From Eunapius fragilis (taxonomy: Eukaryota; Porifera; Demospongiae; Spongillida; Spongillidae): 64,000 nucleotides of DNA. Of this stretch, positions 1 to 11,637 are shown one piece after another. Below the pieces are notes generated by a model. It was not told the origin of the DNA and ran no database searches. It worked only from the letters and a program-made list of their open reading frames with translations. Positions within the stretch are counted from its first letter, which is position 1. Each line of letters opens with the position of its first letter. The DNA lies in assembly GCA_963681505.1 (NCBI GenBank), contig OY811977.1:9058377-9122376 (forward strand), given 5' to 3'. Both the position numbers and the translations under genes were made by a program.

Positions 1-836
1 TCTGCCTGCCATCTCTACAGCTGTTTACTGCTGGAGTCCATTCCACAGCTCTGCCTGGTTTTGTTTCATAGTTATACTTTTCCTCTGTCGTATTTTCTGC
101 CATAGGGTCCATTGCATAGCTACCTGCCTTAGGGTTACTCCATGCTGTCTGCTGCGGTGCTCATTCCACTGCTGCCTGCCGTAGGATAGTAGCTGCGTAC
201 TGCATGTAGTTACTCCACTGTCTGCCATACTCCACAGCTGTCCACTATGGGAACTCGTCTGCGGTACTCCACAGCTACCGCTACCGCTCTCAAACTTCTT
301 TGATCTTCGTCTTCGAAATCACAGGCGAAAAGCAAATTATTCAGGTCCCCAGACAACTTACATTGTGTCACAGTGATGGTGGGTGGGGTGGTTGTGATGT
401 AGTTGAATATTCATGTGTACATCGGTGAATGGGATCGGTTCGCGCAGATACAACGGCGCGATTCGAGCGTGAAACTTGTACTTTGCACAGCTGTATCTCC
501 GCAACGGATAACATAAAAATTAACGAACAGAACAAATCAATAGCTGCAGGACCTCTCTGCCGACAAACCCAATTTGGAGCGATTTGATTACTCCTGCCGA
601 AAGTTATGGCGGGTTTGAACCCCTTGGGGTATCGGACATCGCGATACTGGCATGGAGCATGTTCGAGATCCCAAAATGTATTTTACCATAGAGAAATGGT
701 GTAGTATGAAGTGCTGAAAATAGGAAGACGATAGCATTAACCGTTCGGAAGTTATAGCATTTCAAACGTAAGGCATTTTTATTATTGTTTTTAATAATAC
801 ACGCTAGGTCCCTTTTCTCGGAATCTTTCCCATATA
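1..836. other. Unclassified left-edge sequence
   Basis: I recognise no gene. Positions 1-290 carry degenerate, irregularly spaced repeats of short motifs such as CTGCC and CCACAGCTG. Positions 300-836 are mixed-composition DNA with no long open frame on either strand. A short stretch at 600-625 encodes nothing I can name. Confidence 0.4.
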
Positions 837-1019
837 TGTACTCAAGCTACACTTGTATGAAGAAATGGAAACATGAAGTAAAATCATACTCTTCACCTAT
901 CAACCTCCCCCAGTGTGGGCATAGACGAGGCCTTTGGGTGGGGATTGACCCCTTTTTTTTGCCCCAGGTGTGGGGGATTTGAGAAAGTAAATGTGCTTCA
1001 TTATTCATGAGAAATGACT
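837..1019 (-). repeat. Family A repeat, outer half of a split copy
   Basis: This matches the beginning of the repeat copies at 32960 and 48505, from TGTACTCAAGCTACACTT through the GTGTGGGGGATTTGAG block. It breaks off after GAGAAATGACT. The missing remainder resumes near 15888, so this copy is split by about 14.9 kb of inserted DNA. Strand is given as minus because in other copies the same repeat is the promoter and first exon of minus-strand zinc-finger genes. Confidence 0.7.
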
Positions 1020-1027
1020 GTATAGTT

Positions 1028-1054
1028 TAGGTTAAGGCAGCGTTTAAGTTAAGG
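1028..1054 (+). repeat. Left terminal inverted repeat of the 13.2-kb element
   Basis: This 27-bp sequence is repeated in inverted orientation at 14214-14240 with two adjacent mismatches. Inward of it both ends are GC-rich (GCACGGCCGCC on the left, GCACGCCC on the right, reverse strand), which suggests that similarity continues more weakly. Confidence 0.6.
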
Positions 1055-1204
1055 AACGGCTGCACGGCCGCCTATGAATAATTTATGAATTAACCACAAT
1101 TAACGTATTCATTAACCATATACTTGTATATGTAGGATAATATAGCTTGGAACTCTCATATTCAATGGCTCGCCGTTCCAGATTCTTGTTTAATTAACGC
1201 TATC

Positions 1205-3693
1205 ATGGTTAGCTATCACTTATATCACAAAGAGATCAACCAAGTCTGCGTGCTCTCCTTACTGCCTAAACTTAAATGGTACAGCAGCCGAAAACCCCTG
1301 CGCCGTGTTTATGTTAAGGCACTATACTTACAACAACAAAAAACAAAGGCCTTGTTTTATTGTTGGAGAAATTGCGCTGTGGCTTTTATTATAAGCAGTG
1401 ATCCAACCTATATATTACTGCCTATAGATATAAACTAAAACGGTTGCAGTCGACCACTAGCTGATTATATTAAGGCAGTACTGCAAATAATACTTTCATG
1501 CAGGCGATGTGGCTTTTGTTGTTAGGAGTGCTTATTCAACCTATTTGACCCTGTACTGCCTAAACCTAAACGGTGCCCCCACCCTGTTTATGTTAAGGCA
1601 GTATCTGAAAAAAAAAAAATACTTACTTTAATGCAGGAGTAATTGCCTTGTGGCTATATCTATTATATTCTTATGAGTGCTTGTCCAATTAACCTATTCA
1701 ATCCTATACTGCTCTACTTACTGCCTAAACTTAAACGGTACAGTGGTCGAAAACCCCCGCGCCCTGTTTATGTTAAGGCACTATACGTGCAACAACAAAG
1801 GCCTTGTTTTATTGCAGGAGAAATTGCGCTGTGCATGGCTTTTGTTGTAAGCAGTGCTTATCCTATATTACAAACTAAAATGGTTGCGGTCGACCAGCCC
1901 CACCCTACTTGTTTATATTAAGGCAGTACTGCAAATAATACTTACTTTAATGCAGGCGATGTGACTTTCGTTGCTAGGAGTACTTATTCAACCTATAAAA
2001 CCACAAAAAAAGCCACAGCGCAATTTGTCCAAAATAAAATAAGGCATTTGTTTTTTGTCGTTGCAAGTATAGTGCCTTAACATAAACACGGCGATGGTGG
2101 TCGACCGCTGTACCGTTTAAGTATGTAGAGTAGTACAGGGTCGAATAGGTTGGATATTAAGCACTCCTAACAACGAAAGCCACATCGCCTGCATTAAAGT
2201 GTTATTTGCAAGTGCCTTAATTATAAACAGCTAGGCTGCAGCTGGTTGACCGCAACCATTTTAGTTTAGGCAGTAATATAGCACTGCTTAAAACAAAAGC
2301 CAAAGCGCAATTTCTCCCTAATAAAATAAGGCCTTTGTTTTTGGTTGTTGCAAGTATAGTGCCTTAACATAAACAGGGCGGAGGCACCGTTTAGGCTTAG
2401 GCAGTACAGGGTCTAATAGGTTGAATAAGCACTCCTAACAACGAAAACCACATCATCTGCATTAAAGATTTATTTACAGTACTGCCCTAAAATAAACAGC
2501 TAGGGTGGGGCTGGTTGACCGCAACCATTTTAGTTTATATATGCAGAAAATAGGTTGGATCAATAAGCACTGCTTAAAACATAAGCCACAGCGCAATTTC
2601 TCCCTAATAAAACAGGCCTTTGTTTTTTGTTGTTGCAAGTATAGTGCCTTAACATAAACAGGGCACGGGGGTTGTCGACCGCTGTATACTGTTTAAGTTT
2701 AGGCATGTAAGTAGAGCAGTATATATAGGATCTAATAGGTTAATTGGACAAGCACTATCGATATAGCCACAGGGTAATTACTCCTGCATTATTAGCAGTG
2801 CTGCCTTAATATAAACAGCTAAAGGGTGGGGCTGGTCGACCGCAACCGTTTTAGTTATATATAGGCAGTAATATAGGTTGGATCATGGATAAGCACTGCT
2901 TACAACAAAAGCCACAGCGCAATTTTTCCACAATAATTTTTTTTTTGTTGTTGTTGTTGGCAAGTATATTGCCTTCACATAAACAGGGCACGGGGGTTGT
3001 CGACCGCCGCACCGTTTAAGTTTAGGCAGTGAGTAGAGCAGTTCAAATAGGTTAATTGGACATGTACAAGCACTTATAAGAACTATAGATATAGCCACAG
3101 GGCAATTTCTCTAAGTGTTTTTTTTTCAGGTACTGCCTTACTGCCTTAACATAAACAGGGCGGGGGCACCGTTTTGGTCTATAGGCAATATAGGGTCGAC
3201 TAGGTTGGATGCATGAGCACTCCTAACAACAAAAGACACAGCCTGCATTAAAAGTATAAGTGTTATTTCCAAGTACTGCTTTAACATAAATAGGGCGGGG
3301 GTGGTTGACCGCTACCGTTTAAGTTTAGGCAGTAATGTAGGTTAATTGGATCATGGATAAGCACTGCTTACAACAAAAGCCACGCCTGATTTCTCCTGCA
3401 TTAAAATAAGGCCTTTGCTTTTTTATTTTTATTTTTTGCAAGTATATAGGGCATTAACATTAACAAGGCGCCGCTGTACGGTTAAGCTTAGTGAGTATGT
3501 AGAGCCAGTATACATAGGATTGAATAGGTTGGACAAGCACTGCTAATAACTATAAAGCCACATCGCAATTTTTCCTGCATATATAATATATTCAGTCAAG
3601 TATACGTTTTTTTTAGCATGCAGGTACAGCCTTAACACAAACCGGGTTCATGGGATTAGGTTTAGGCCGTATAGGGTCGAATAGGTTGGACAA
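1205..3693. repeat. Satellite-like tandem array with an orientation switch near 1990
   Basis: The DNA is built from diverged monomers of roughly 150 bp in at least two alternating types, giving a higher-order period near 300 bp. Shared blocks include AACATAAACAGGGCGG, GTCGACCGC, GTTTAGGCAGTA, AGGTTGGA and AAAGCCACAGCGCAATTTCTC. From 1205 to about 1985 the monomers read in one direction, and from about 1995 to 3693 in the reverse complement, so the array is two arms meeting head to head. Open frames in it are by-products of the repeat. Confidence 0.8.
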
Positions 3694-4817
3694 TTGGGAC
3701 CGATTGTTTTGTACACAAAGTCGGATATTGTAGCCATTCTTCCTACTGGTTGTGGCAAGAGCCTCCTGTTTTATTTGCATAGCCACAGTCACTAACATAG
3801 TGGTCGTTCCAACCCTGTCGCTTCAGAGCGACTTGAAACGAAGGGCCCAGTGTCATGGGATTTCAGCTTCTGTGTTACCCAGTGCTGTAACAAATGAGCA
3901 GTTAGTCTTTTAACTCCTGAAGCAGCGGTTTCACAAGGAGGGAGTGAGCTGATTATGCATCTCAATAGTGTTAATCAGCTAGGCAAAATTTTTATCAACG
4001 AAGCACATCTGTTTTCGACCGATAGAGATTTCAGACCTATGTTTCATCAACTACCCACTCTCAGGTTTGTGCCCATTCCTTTCGTTTTGATGACAGCCAC
4101 TGCTCCAGAATGGATTGTGAGGGACATTGTTGAAGGTTTCTTCGGACCCGGTAGAATGCCACTGGTTATTAGACAACAGACCAATTGTTTCAACATTATG
4201 TACTTAACGAAGATCAGTACAACTGTGGAGGACGTCACAAGCCAGAGTTCTATAAATCTGACTACGTACAAAAAAGAAGAAAGAGGGATCGTCTATGCTC
4301 TGGCCATAGACCTCGTCATACGTCTTAAGGAAGCGTTCTCAATGGAAGGTATTCCGTGCACAACGTACAGTGGCCAACAGATGCCTGCAAGAACAGGGTT
4401 AATTTTGCATCATGGAGATATGGAGAGGCAAAAATTATGATAGCAACCAGTGCATTTGGCCATGGAGTCGATTACGATCAAGTTCGTCACATTCTGTTCT
4501 TTGGCCTACCATATTCACTTGAGGACTTTGGACAACAGAGTGGGAGGGCTGGTCAAGATGGCAAACCATCGTCTGCATTATTATTTTTTGATGCAAGGAA
4601 GGAACAATTCAAGATGGACAATCTGCCTGAAGATCGGAAGAAGTCTTTTCAAGCTATGACCTTTCCATCAACTTTTTACTTAAGAGGTCAAACCTTGAAT
4701 GCGCTTACAATATATAGGTACCACAGTGGGTGCCTAAGTGAATGCTTATCTATGTTATTTACGGGAACTGCAATTGAAAAATGCGATTATTTACTCGATA
4801 CTATTGAAAACCTTTAA
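3694..4817 (+). pseudogene. TLH-type RecQ-like helicase, copy 1 (decayed)
   Basis: This is a superfamily-2 DNA helicase relic. Visible motifs in order are Walker A (LPTGCGKSLLF), a degenerate motif II reading NEAH instead of DEAH, motif III (TATAP), and motifs V and VI (IATSAFGHGVDY, then GQQSGRAGQDG). The spacing and wording match telomere-linked RecQ helicases described in fungi better than canonical RecQ. Defects: an 11-nt deletion after Walker A and a 1-nt deletion near 3909 relative to copy 2, and a frame change near 4400 that copy 2 shares. No N-terminal domain is present; homology starts abruptly where the flanking repeat array stops. An open frame with the C-terminal motifs runs to the TAA at 4815. 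Confidence 0.8.
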
Positions 4818-4988
4818 TAACACCTTTTCTTGTGCAAAATGATGGTTGAAATTGAGAACTGAATCCAATTTCCTTCCTTGTAACCTGAAGGGTTCAAAAT
4901 TTATACAAGAAAAATCATTTCATTGGTCTCTTTATTACGATAAAAAATTATATACTTATTAATAAAAAACGATTAGTCACGAGTTCAC
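4818..4988 (+). other. Spacer between helicase and integrase-like segment, copy 1
   Basis: AT-rich, non-coding spacer that is repeated almost unchanged at 9667-9833 in copy 2, so helicase and downstream segment belong to one duplicated unit. Confidence 0.5.
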
Positions 4989-5205
4989 ATGTGGATTGAA
5001 GATGAACGAAAAGTTAAAAAGCAAAAAGGTGAGCGCATTTTGTCCAATGTTTTCCACAAGGAGAAAATAAGATTATATTCATGCTTCACATGTCTAAAGA
5101 GCGGTTCAAGATCTACCATTAACAGAGGACCATTGCAACGGGAAACGTATGACTTGTTGTGGAAAGTATTAAAAGGTAATAAAGATGAAGAAGCAGAAAA
5201 AAACC
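4989..5205 (+). pseudogene. Fragment upstream of the integrase, copy 1 (truncated)
   Basis: An open frame beginning MWIEDE, with a YSCFTCLKSG motif, is repeated at 9834-10045, where it runs on into the integrase zinc-binding head. Here it is cut off at about 5205 and joined to the repeat array. It shows that copy 1 once extended towards an integrase. The domain itself is not recognised. Confidence 0.5.
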
Positions 5206-5801
5206 CCACATTGCCTGCATTAAAGTAAACGATGTTATTTCCAAGTACTGCTTTAACATAAACAGGGTGGGGTGGTCAACCACTACCGTTTAAGTTTAGG
5301 CAGTATGCAGAGCAGTATAGGATCGAATAGTTTGGACAAGCACTCATATGAACGAAAGTCTCCCCTGTATTAAGTAAGTATTGTTTGCAGTTACTGCCTA
5401 AACACAAACAGGGCGGGCCGCAGGCATACCGTTTAGGTTTATACGCAGTATAGGGTCGACTAGGTTGGATAAGCACTCCTAACAACAAAAGACACAGCCT
5501 GCATTAAAGTATAGGTGAAATTTCCAATTAACATATATAAACAGGGCGGGGGGTGATCGACCGCTATCGTTGAAGTTTAGACAGTAATATAGGTTGGATC
5601 ATTGATAAGCACTGCTTACAACAAAAGCCACAGTGCAATTTCTCCCGCATACAAATAAGGCCTTTGTTTTTATTTTAATTTTAATTTTTCTATTCAAGTA
5701 TTAATTGTGTCTTAATATAAACAGAGCTGGGGTGGGCGACCGTTACCGTTTAAGTTTAGGCAGTATATGTAGTGCAGTATAGGATCGAATAGGTTGGACA
5801 A
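5206..5801. repeat. Satellite-like array between helicase copies
   Basis: Same monomer families and orientation as 1995-3693. The array ends at GGTTGGACAA immediately before the second helicase copy, the same monomer position at which the upstream array ends before copy 1. This indicates tandem duplication of an array-plus-helicase unit. Confidence 0.75.
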
Positions 5802-6820
5802 TTGGGACCGATCGTTTTGTACACAAAGTCGGATATTGCAGCCATTCTTCCTACTGGTTGTGGCAAGAGCCTCCTGTTTTATTTGCATAGCTTCAAATAC
5901 ACCACAGTCACTAACATAGTGGTCGTTCCAACCCTGTCGCTTCAGAGCGACTTGAAACGAAGGGCCCAGTGTCATGGGATTTCAGCTTCTGTGTTACCCA
6001 GTGCTGTAACAAACGAGCAGTTAGTAATTTTAACTCCTGAAGCTGCGGTTTCACAAGGAGGGAGTGAGCTGATTATGCGTCTCTATAGTGCCAATCAGCT
6101 AGGCAAAATTTTTATCGACAAAGCACATCTGTTTTCGACTGATAGAGATTTCAGACCTATGTTTCGTCAACTACCCACTCTCAGGTTTGTGCCCATTCCT
6201 TTCGTTTTGATGACAGCCACTGCTCCAGAATGGATTGTGAGGGACATTGTTGAAGGTTTCTTCGGACCCGGTAGAATGCCACTGGTTATTAGACAACAGA
6301 CCAATCGTTTCAACATGTACGTAACAAAGATCAGTACAAGTGTGGAGGACATCACAAGCCAGAGTTCTATAAATCTGACTACGTACAAAAAAGAAGAAAG
6401 AGGGATCGTCTATGTTCCAGCCATAGACCTCATCATACGTCTTAAGGAAGCGTTCTCAATGGAAGGTATTCCGTGCACAACGTACAGTGGCCAACAGATG
6501 CCTGCAAGAACAGGGTTAATTTTGCATCATGGAGAGATGGAAAGGCAAAAATTATGATAGCAACCAGTGCATTTGGCCTTGGAGTCGACTACGATCAAGT
6601 TCGTCACATTCTGTTCTTCGGCCTACCATATTCGCTTGAGGACTTTGGACAACAGAGCGGGAGGGGAGGCTGGTCGGGATGGCAAACCGTCGTCTGCATT
6701 ATTATTTTTTGATGCAAGGAAGGAACAATTCAAGATGGACAATCTGCCTGAAGATCGGAAGAAGTCTTTTCAAGCTATGATCTTTCCATCAACTTTTTAC
6801 TTAACCAATAATTGCCGGAG

Positions 6821-6836
6821 GTAAGGTATACCTTAC
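6821..6836. promoter_or_regulatory. Left subterminal palindrome of piggyBac element
   Basis: GTAAGGTATACCTTAC is a perfect 16-bp palindrome 16 bp inside the left end. A near-identical copy lies inside the right end. Probable transposase-binding site (inference). Confidence 0.55.
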
Positions 6837-6887
6837 GATATTCAACGTTTAGAATGACGTGTAAATAAGTGCTGTACATTAAACTTC

Positions 6888-9100
6888 ATGGCATCAAATG
6901 GTGTACCAGGGTCTAGGTTCAAACCGCCGCGCAAAGCCGTATCATCTGCTACTGGCTTTTCTACAAACCACGCTGTAGTAGCAAAACCGGGATCAAAAGT
7001 ACCGTTTAAGAACGAACTGATACTCATGTACGGTACTGCGTGGAAAACGACTCGTATCAAAGGTACCGTAGTGGCACAACCTACAAAAAGAAAGTTCAGA
7101 GTTCAGTGGACTATTGGGGAGAAAGATCTCACATCAGAACATGGAGCCGTGTTTTTCAAAGACCAGCAGCCTGTGAGTTTGGTGACTCCGCCCCTGCCTC
7201 TACCCAATGTTGCTACTCAGGACGCCCAGCCAGCCCTGAGCGAGCAGGACAACGAGGACTTTGGTAGAGAAAGGGACGTAGAAGAGCTACAGATAGAGGA
7301 TGAAGCAGATGAATCCTCGTAAAGTGGAGAACAACACGTTTTACAGACCTCGCCAGATGCCAACCCTTTGGAGCCACACAGGTAGAAGTGGGAGGTGCTC
7401 GATGGTGGAATTCCAGTTTGTCAGCGAGCTGCAGCAGGACTGGGCATGAATGATTTGCGCATCAAATGGTCCAATCAAGCACATTCAGTTGAAGATTGCT
7501 TCAACATCATGTTTCCCCATGAGTACTTTAACCATGTGATAAATCTGACAAATGAAAACCTCCCAGTCAGTGTCAGGAATTTCACAAAGCATGAGTTCAT
7601 GCAATGCATTGGAGTGCTATTAACTACTGCCTTAGTCAACCCAGGTAACATTATAAATCTCTGGAACACACAAGAAAGTAGGCTAGTTCCACCATTCCGT
7701 ATGAAAGAGCGATTTGGGTTGGGACATGATCGCTTTCTGGACTGGAAAGCACATCTTCAAGAGGCTGTGCCAAGAAGTAGAGAGGATGCTCAAAAGGATC
7801 CATGGTATCTTGTCAAGGCAGTGGTGGATGCATTCAATGAGTGCAGGGAAATCAATTTCGTCTCTGGAAGTGAATAGTCATTGATGAAAGTATGGGGAAA
7901 TGGATCCCTTTTTTTGATAATACTCCCGAAGGCATACCAAAACTTACCAAAATCATAAGGAAGCCAGAAGGTGTTGGAGTGGAATACAAGGTCCTTGCTG
8001 ATGCATTCACTGGAATTATGTTGCATAATGAGATTCAGGAGTCAAAGGAGGACATGGCTAACAAGGATTTCACTGATCGCTTTTCCAAGCATACTGCACT
8101 TGTTCTGAGGCTCACAAAGATGCTGCATGGTAAGGGCCATATAGTGTATGGGGATTCAGCATTTACATCTGTTGAAACAGCCTGTGCTATGTTGGAACAT
8201 GGCACATACTACACTGGCTTGCTAAAAACTGCACATCGAGGCTTACCCAAACATTATCTGAATACTCTGGCATGGACTGGTGAAGAACATCGTAGTGCAA
8301 CCAAGTCTGTTGAAACAACAACTTCAATTGGAGGAAGGGAATACAAAATATATGGGCATGCCTGGAATGAACCAGGAACTGCAGATGTACCTAAGAAGTG
8401 TCTCCTAAGTACTTGGAATCATACACTCCCAGTTGATGACGACCAGAAGAAGTGCTGGAGACTCAATCCTGATACTGGCTTGAGTAAAAACATCACTTGG
8501 TCAGTTCCACGGACTCAGATGATAAAATCATACTTAGAAGCTGCATGTGCTATTGATATCCATAACCATCTGAGACAAGATGGCCTTGCTCTGGAAAGAA
8601 CAGTTGGAACACATGAGTGGTGGTTCAGATGTCTGTGTACCATAATAGGACTTATTGAAGTAGATGCATTTAAAGCGTACTGTTACTTCGATAGACATGC
8701 AACTCCACCAAAGCATCAAGATTTCATTGAGAATTTGGCTATCATTCTATTATCTAATAGATATGATGGAGCCCCTGTAGAGGAGACCGAACATGTTCGT
8801 GTATTACGAAAGGGACCATTGGCAGCCAGGGATGACAGCTTTGTGGAAGAGGAAGTCTCCACTGTCCATCATCTTGTCCCTATACCAGAGTATCTGCGTC
8901 AGGTACAACATAAAAAAGCAAAAACAGAGAATCATAAGAAGCATGGCTCTTCACTTGAATGTCGTGTGTGCCCAAATGCTCCACCTGCCTATTACTGCTG
9001 CTCAACTCGCAGCAATGCCTGCAAACCATTTGCAGTGTGTGGTGCTAAGTCAGGGCGGAACTGTGCAAATGTGCATGCTGTCACTGTGCACAATACTTGA
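6888..9100 (+). pseudogene. piggyBac transposase (DDE_Tnp_1_7), frameshifted
   Basis: Three open segments form one transposase. 6888-7322 is an N-terminal region ending in an acidic stretch and a TAA. 7395-7877 is the N-terminal half of the transposase domain. 7892-9100 is the catalytic core and C-terminus. The first catalytic aspartate (IDESMGKW) lies in the third frame just upstream of 7892; a one-base loss near 7873 separates it from the preceding frame. The second aspartate is in GDSAFTS and the third probably in AIDIHNHLRQ. The C-terminus has paired cysteines (CRVC, YYCC, CKPF, CGAKSGRNC) as in the piggyBac cysteine-rich domain. The frame breaks make it inactive as written. Confidence 0.85.
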
Positions 9101-9491
9101 GGAACTCAGTGCAGCAATTGTTCTACAGGCCATATGACATACACGTATTCTCCCAACGCCTCACTTGATTTGATGAACTTGATTTGTGTTACTTAACTAC
9201 TATTCATAACCACATCATCTTTGTAAACCAGTAAGAATGATCTATCAATGGTTAAATAGAACATTTTCATATGATTTATTATTTGTAATGCACAGATATA
9301 AGCATTTGAAGATGGTATATGTGTTGAAAACGATGAGAAAAGTTGATAAATTAAGGATTATCTCAATTATAGCAAAGGCATATTCATTATTTCAGTCATA
9401 TATTCAATGAAATTGTCACACATGTAACTTGAGAAACCTGTGAAATCTCATTGCAAAATGTTAAATTATGAGTTAACTCTTATTGCCCAAT

Positions 9492-9507
9492 GTAAGGTTT
9501 ACCTTAC
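9492..9507. promoter_or_regulatory. Right subterminal near-palindrome of piggyBac element
   Basis: GTAAGGTTTACCTTAC is the counterpart of the left palindrome, with one imperfect central pair. A further half-site (GTAAGGTA) lies at 9514-9521. Confidence 0.5.
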
Positions 9508-9833
9508 GTTTTTGTAAGGTATTTAGGCAATTATAGGTTAAGAGGTCAAACCTTGAATGCGCTTACAATATATAGGTACCACAGTGGGTAATGCTTAACT
9601 ATGTTGTTTACGGGAACTGCAATTGAAAAATGCGATTATTTACTCGATACTATTGAAAACCTTTAAAAACACCTCTTCTTGAGCAAAAATGATGGTTGAA
9701 ATTGAAAACTGAATCCAATTTCCTTGCTTGTAACCCGAAGAATTTATACAAGAAAAGTCATTTCATTGGTCTCTTCATTACGATAAAAAATTATATACTT
9801 ATTAATAAAAAACGATTAGTCACGAGTTCACAT

Positions 9834-11637
9834 GTGGATTGAAGATGAATGACAAGTTAAAAAGCAAAAAGGTGAGCGCGTTTTGTCCAATGTTTTCCAC
9901 AAGAAGAAAATAAGATTATATTCGTGCTTCACATGTCTAAAGAGCGGTTCATGATCTGCCATTAACAGAGGGCCATTGCGACGGGAAACGTATGACTTGT
10001 TGTGGAAAGTATTAAAACGTAACAAAGATGAAGAAGCAGAAATATTCAGGCAGTGCAATCGGAAGTTTATTTATAAAAACGGCTAAACTACAGATCCAAA
10101 TTTTATCATTGCGATGAACGAAGGCAATGAGGAGGCGATATTTCGAATCGTTGCACGAGACAAAACAACAAAGGTTCCTTCCAGCATGAAAGAAGTTGTG
10201 CACACTGAAAGAGCAAAAGAAATTATTGCTGGTATTCATCGGCCTGTAGGTCAGGAATGCCTCCCTTTGGGAATAAGCTCAAGAACGTCTTCAATAAGCA
10301 ATATACCATTAACAGCTACCAGAAAGTTATAACCGACACGTTGCGCGCTTGTACAGGTTCGTGCAAGCTAATCAAGAGGTTGGAAGTTGCTCAGCCACCT
10401 CCACAGCCTGTTAGATCCAATGCTGTCATGGACAGAATACTGATTGATCTGATTGAGATGTATGGGCCTAAAAGTCCACTCTGCCTTCAGTCTAATCATA
10501 ACTATCGTCTTGTATTAAGTGTAATTGACTGCTTCAGTAAATACTGCTGGCTGGTTCCACTATATTCAAAAACTGCAGTTGAGGTGGCAAAAGCCTTGTG
10601 TTCTATTTTCATACAGTTTGGGTGCCCCAATATAATACAGTCTGATAATGGGAAAGAGTTTGTAGCCAATGTTGTTCATACATTGTGCACAAATTTAGGA
10701 ATCAAAAAAATTCAAGGCAGTCCTTACCACCCACAAAGTCAAGGACAAGTGGAAAGTTTAAATAAGAAGGTTAAACAAGTTCTTGCTGCTAGACTACTTA
10801 GCTTTGAGCCACAACAGCAAAGTAATGTTTGGCCATGGCTGCTGCCTGAAGCGGCGCATATTTTGAATAATACGTGGCATTCTACAATCAGAAGTGTTCC
10901 ATTTACAGTTTTTTTTTGGTCGTGAGTCACGACAGTTTGGTCCAACAGTTAGTGGCCTGTGGTCAAATGATGATTTCTATCTACTTCTTATTAATCACAC
11001 TTCCAGGGCCTATGCCAAAGTTGACACTGAGGAATGCAATTTTGAGGTAAAAGCTGACATGTTTACTGGCATTCATCAGTCAGAGCAGCTTGAAACAGAG
11101 TGTTGCACTATGGAGGAACTTGTTGCTTCGGCCTCAATGATTAGCAACATCAACATTCTGAGGCATAAGATTGAACTTACTAATTTTAATGAAATAGAGA
11201 AATACGCTGAAAGAAGCATCCAGGCACACATGAGAAAATTTGTGGCTAGAACATTCTAGTGCAACGAGAAAGTTTTGTTTCATAAGCCTCATGCACATGG
11301 AATGGTTGTTGTTCCCAGTGACGTCGGGACTATCATTGCTCAACTGCAAGGTGGATACTACCATGTGAAATATGAAGAAGGTGAAGTAAGCCATATTGTC
11401 AGTTTGCATGCTTCTTCCTTAGTGCCTTGCACATATATTGAAGCTGCAGGATCAACTGTTAATGCCAAGGCTAAAAAATTAAGTTTCTCAGCCAATATTT
11501 TGAGAGATGAGGTAATCAAATTTGCTTCTTCCCAAAGGCAATTTCATTTCACAGTGAGGAAATCAGATTCTGAACACTCCAATACTTTGTTGATGTCAGA
11601 ATATAAATCATCTGTACACTTGAGTCAATACTCCTAA
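9834..11637 (+). pseudogene. DD35E (rve-type) integrase, frameshifted
   Basis: Upstream segments at 9834-10245 lead into an H2C2-type zinc-binding head: EIIAGIH, then in the next frame GMPPFGNK and CTGSCK, so a one-base shift lies near 10250. The catalytic core, open at 10257-10925, has IDLIEM, QSDNGKEF and GQVESLNKK; the second aspartate and the glutamate are separated by 35 residues, the retroviral-type spacing. A run of T at 10909 shifts the frame before FFGRESRQFGP. The C-terminal part (10894-11637, with a TAG at 11257) has an SH3/chromo-like segment (GTIIAQLQGGYYHVKY). No reverse transcriptase lies nearby, so a DNA transposon (Ginger-like) or a Polinton-like source fits better than a retroelement (inference). 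Confidence 0.82.

Larger units (their letters stand above)
6805..9537 (+). mobile_element. piggyBac-type DNA transposon with TTAA target duplication
   Basis: The element is 2,733 bp and sits between two TTAA tetramers (6801-6804 and 9538-9541) inside the helicase relic; removing it restores the exact sequence of helicase copy 1. Its ends are short inverted repeats, CCAATAATTGCC on the left and CCTATAATTGCC on the right (reverse strand), 11/12 matching. TTAA targeting is the family hallmark. It encodes a decayed DDE transposase with a C-terminal cysteine-rich domain. It is younger than the helicase duplication, because copy 1 is empty. Confidence 0.92.
5802..9666 (+). pseudogene. TLH-type RecQ-like helicase, copy 2, split by piggyBac
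   Basis: This copy keeps a 251-codon open frame at 5802-6557 with Walker A (LPTGCGKSLLF), VVVPTLSLQSDL, a degenerate motif II (DKAH) and motif III TATAP. Motif V (IATSAFGLGVDYDQV) and motif VI (GQQSGR) follow in another frame. The frame change near 6520 is at the same place as in copy 1, so it predates duplication or is a real frameshift. A second lesion is an extra few bases in motif VI at about 6662. The coding region is interrupted at 6801 (TTAA) by a piggyBac element and resumes at 9538; it ends with the TAA at 9664. Loss of the motif II acidic residue argues against ATPase activity. Confidence 0.8.

Noticed and set aside
7040-7267. Second open frame overlapping the piggyBac N-terminal region
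   Set aside because: Out-of-frame shadow with no domain.
9834-11637. LTR retrotransposon origin of the integrase
   Set aside because: No LTR, primer site, Gag or reverse transcriptase was found within the 13-kb unit; the neighbours are a helicase and proteases.
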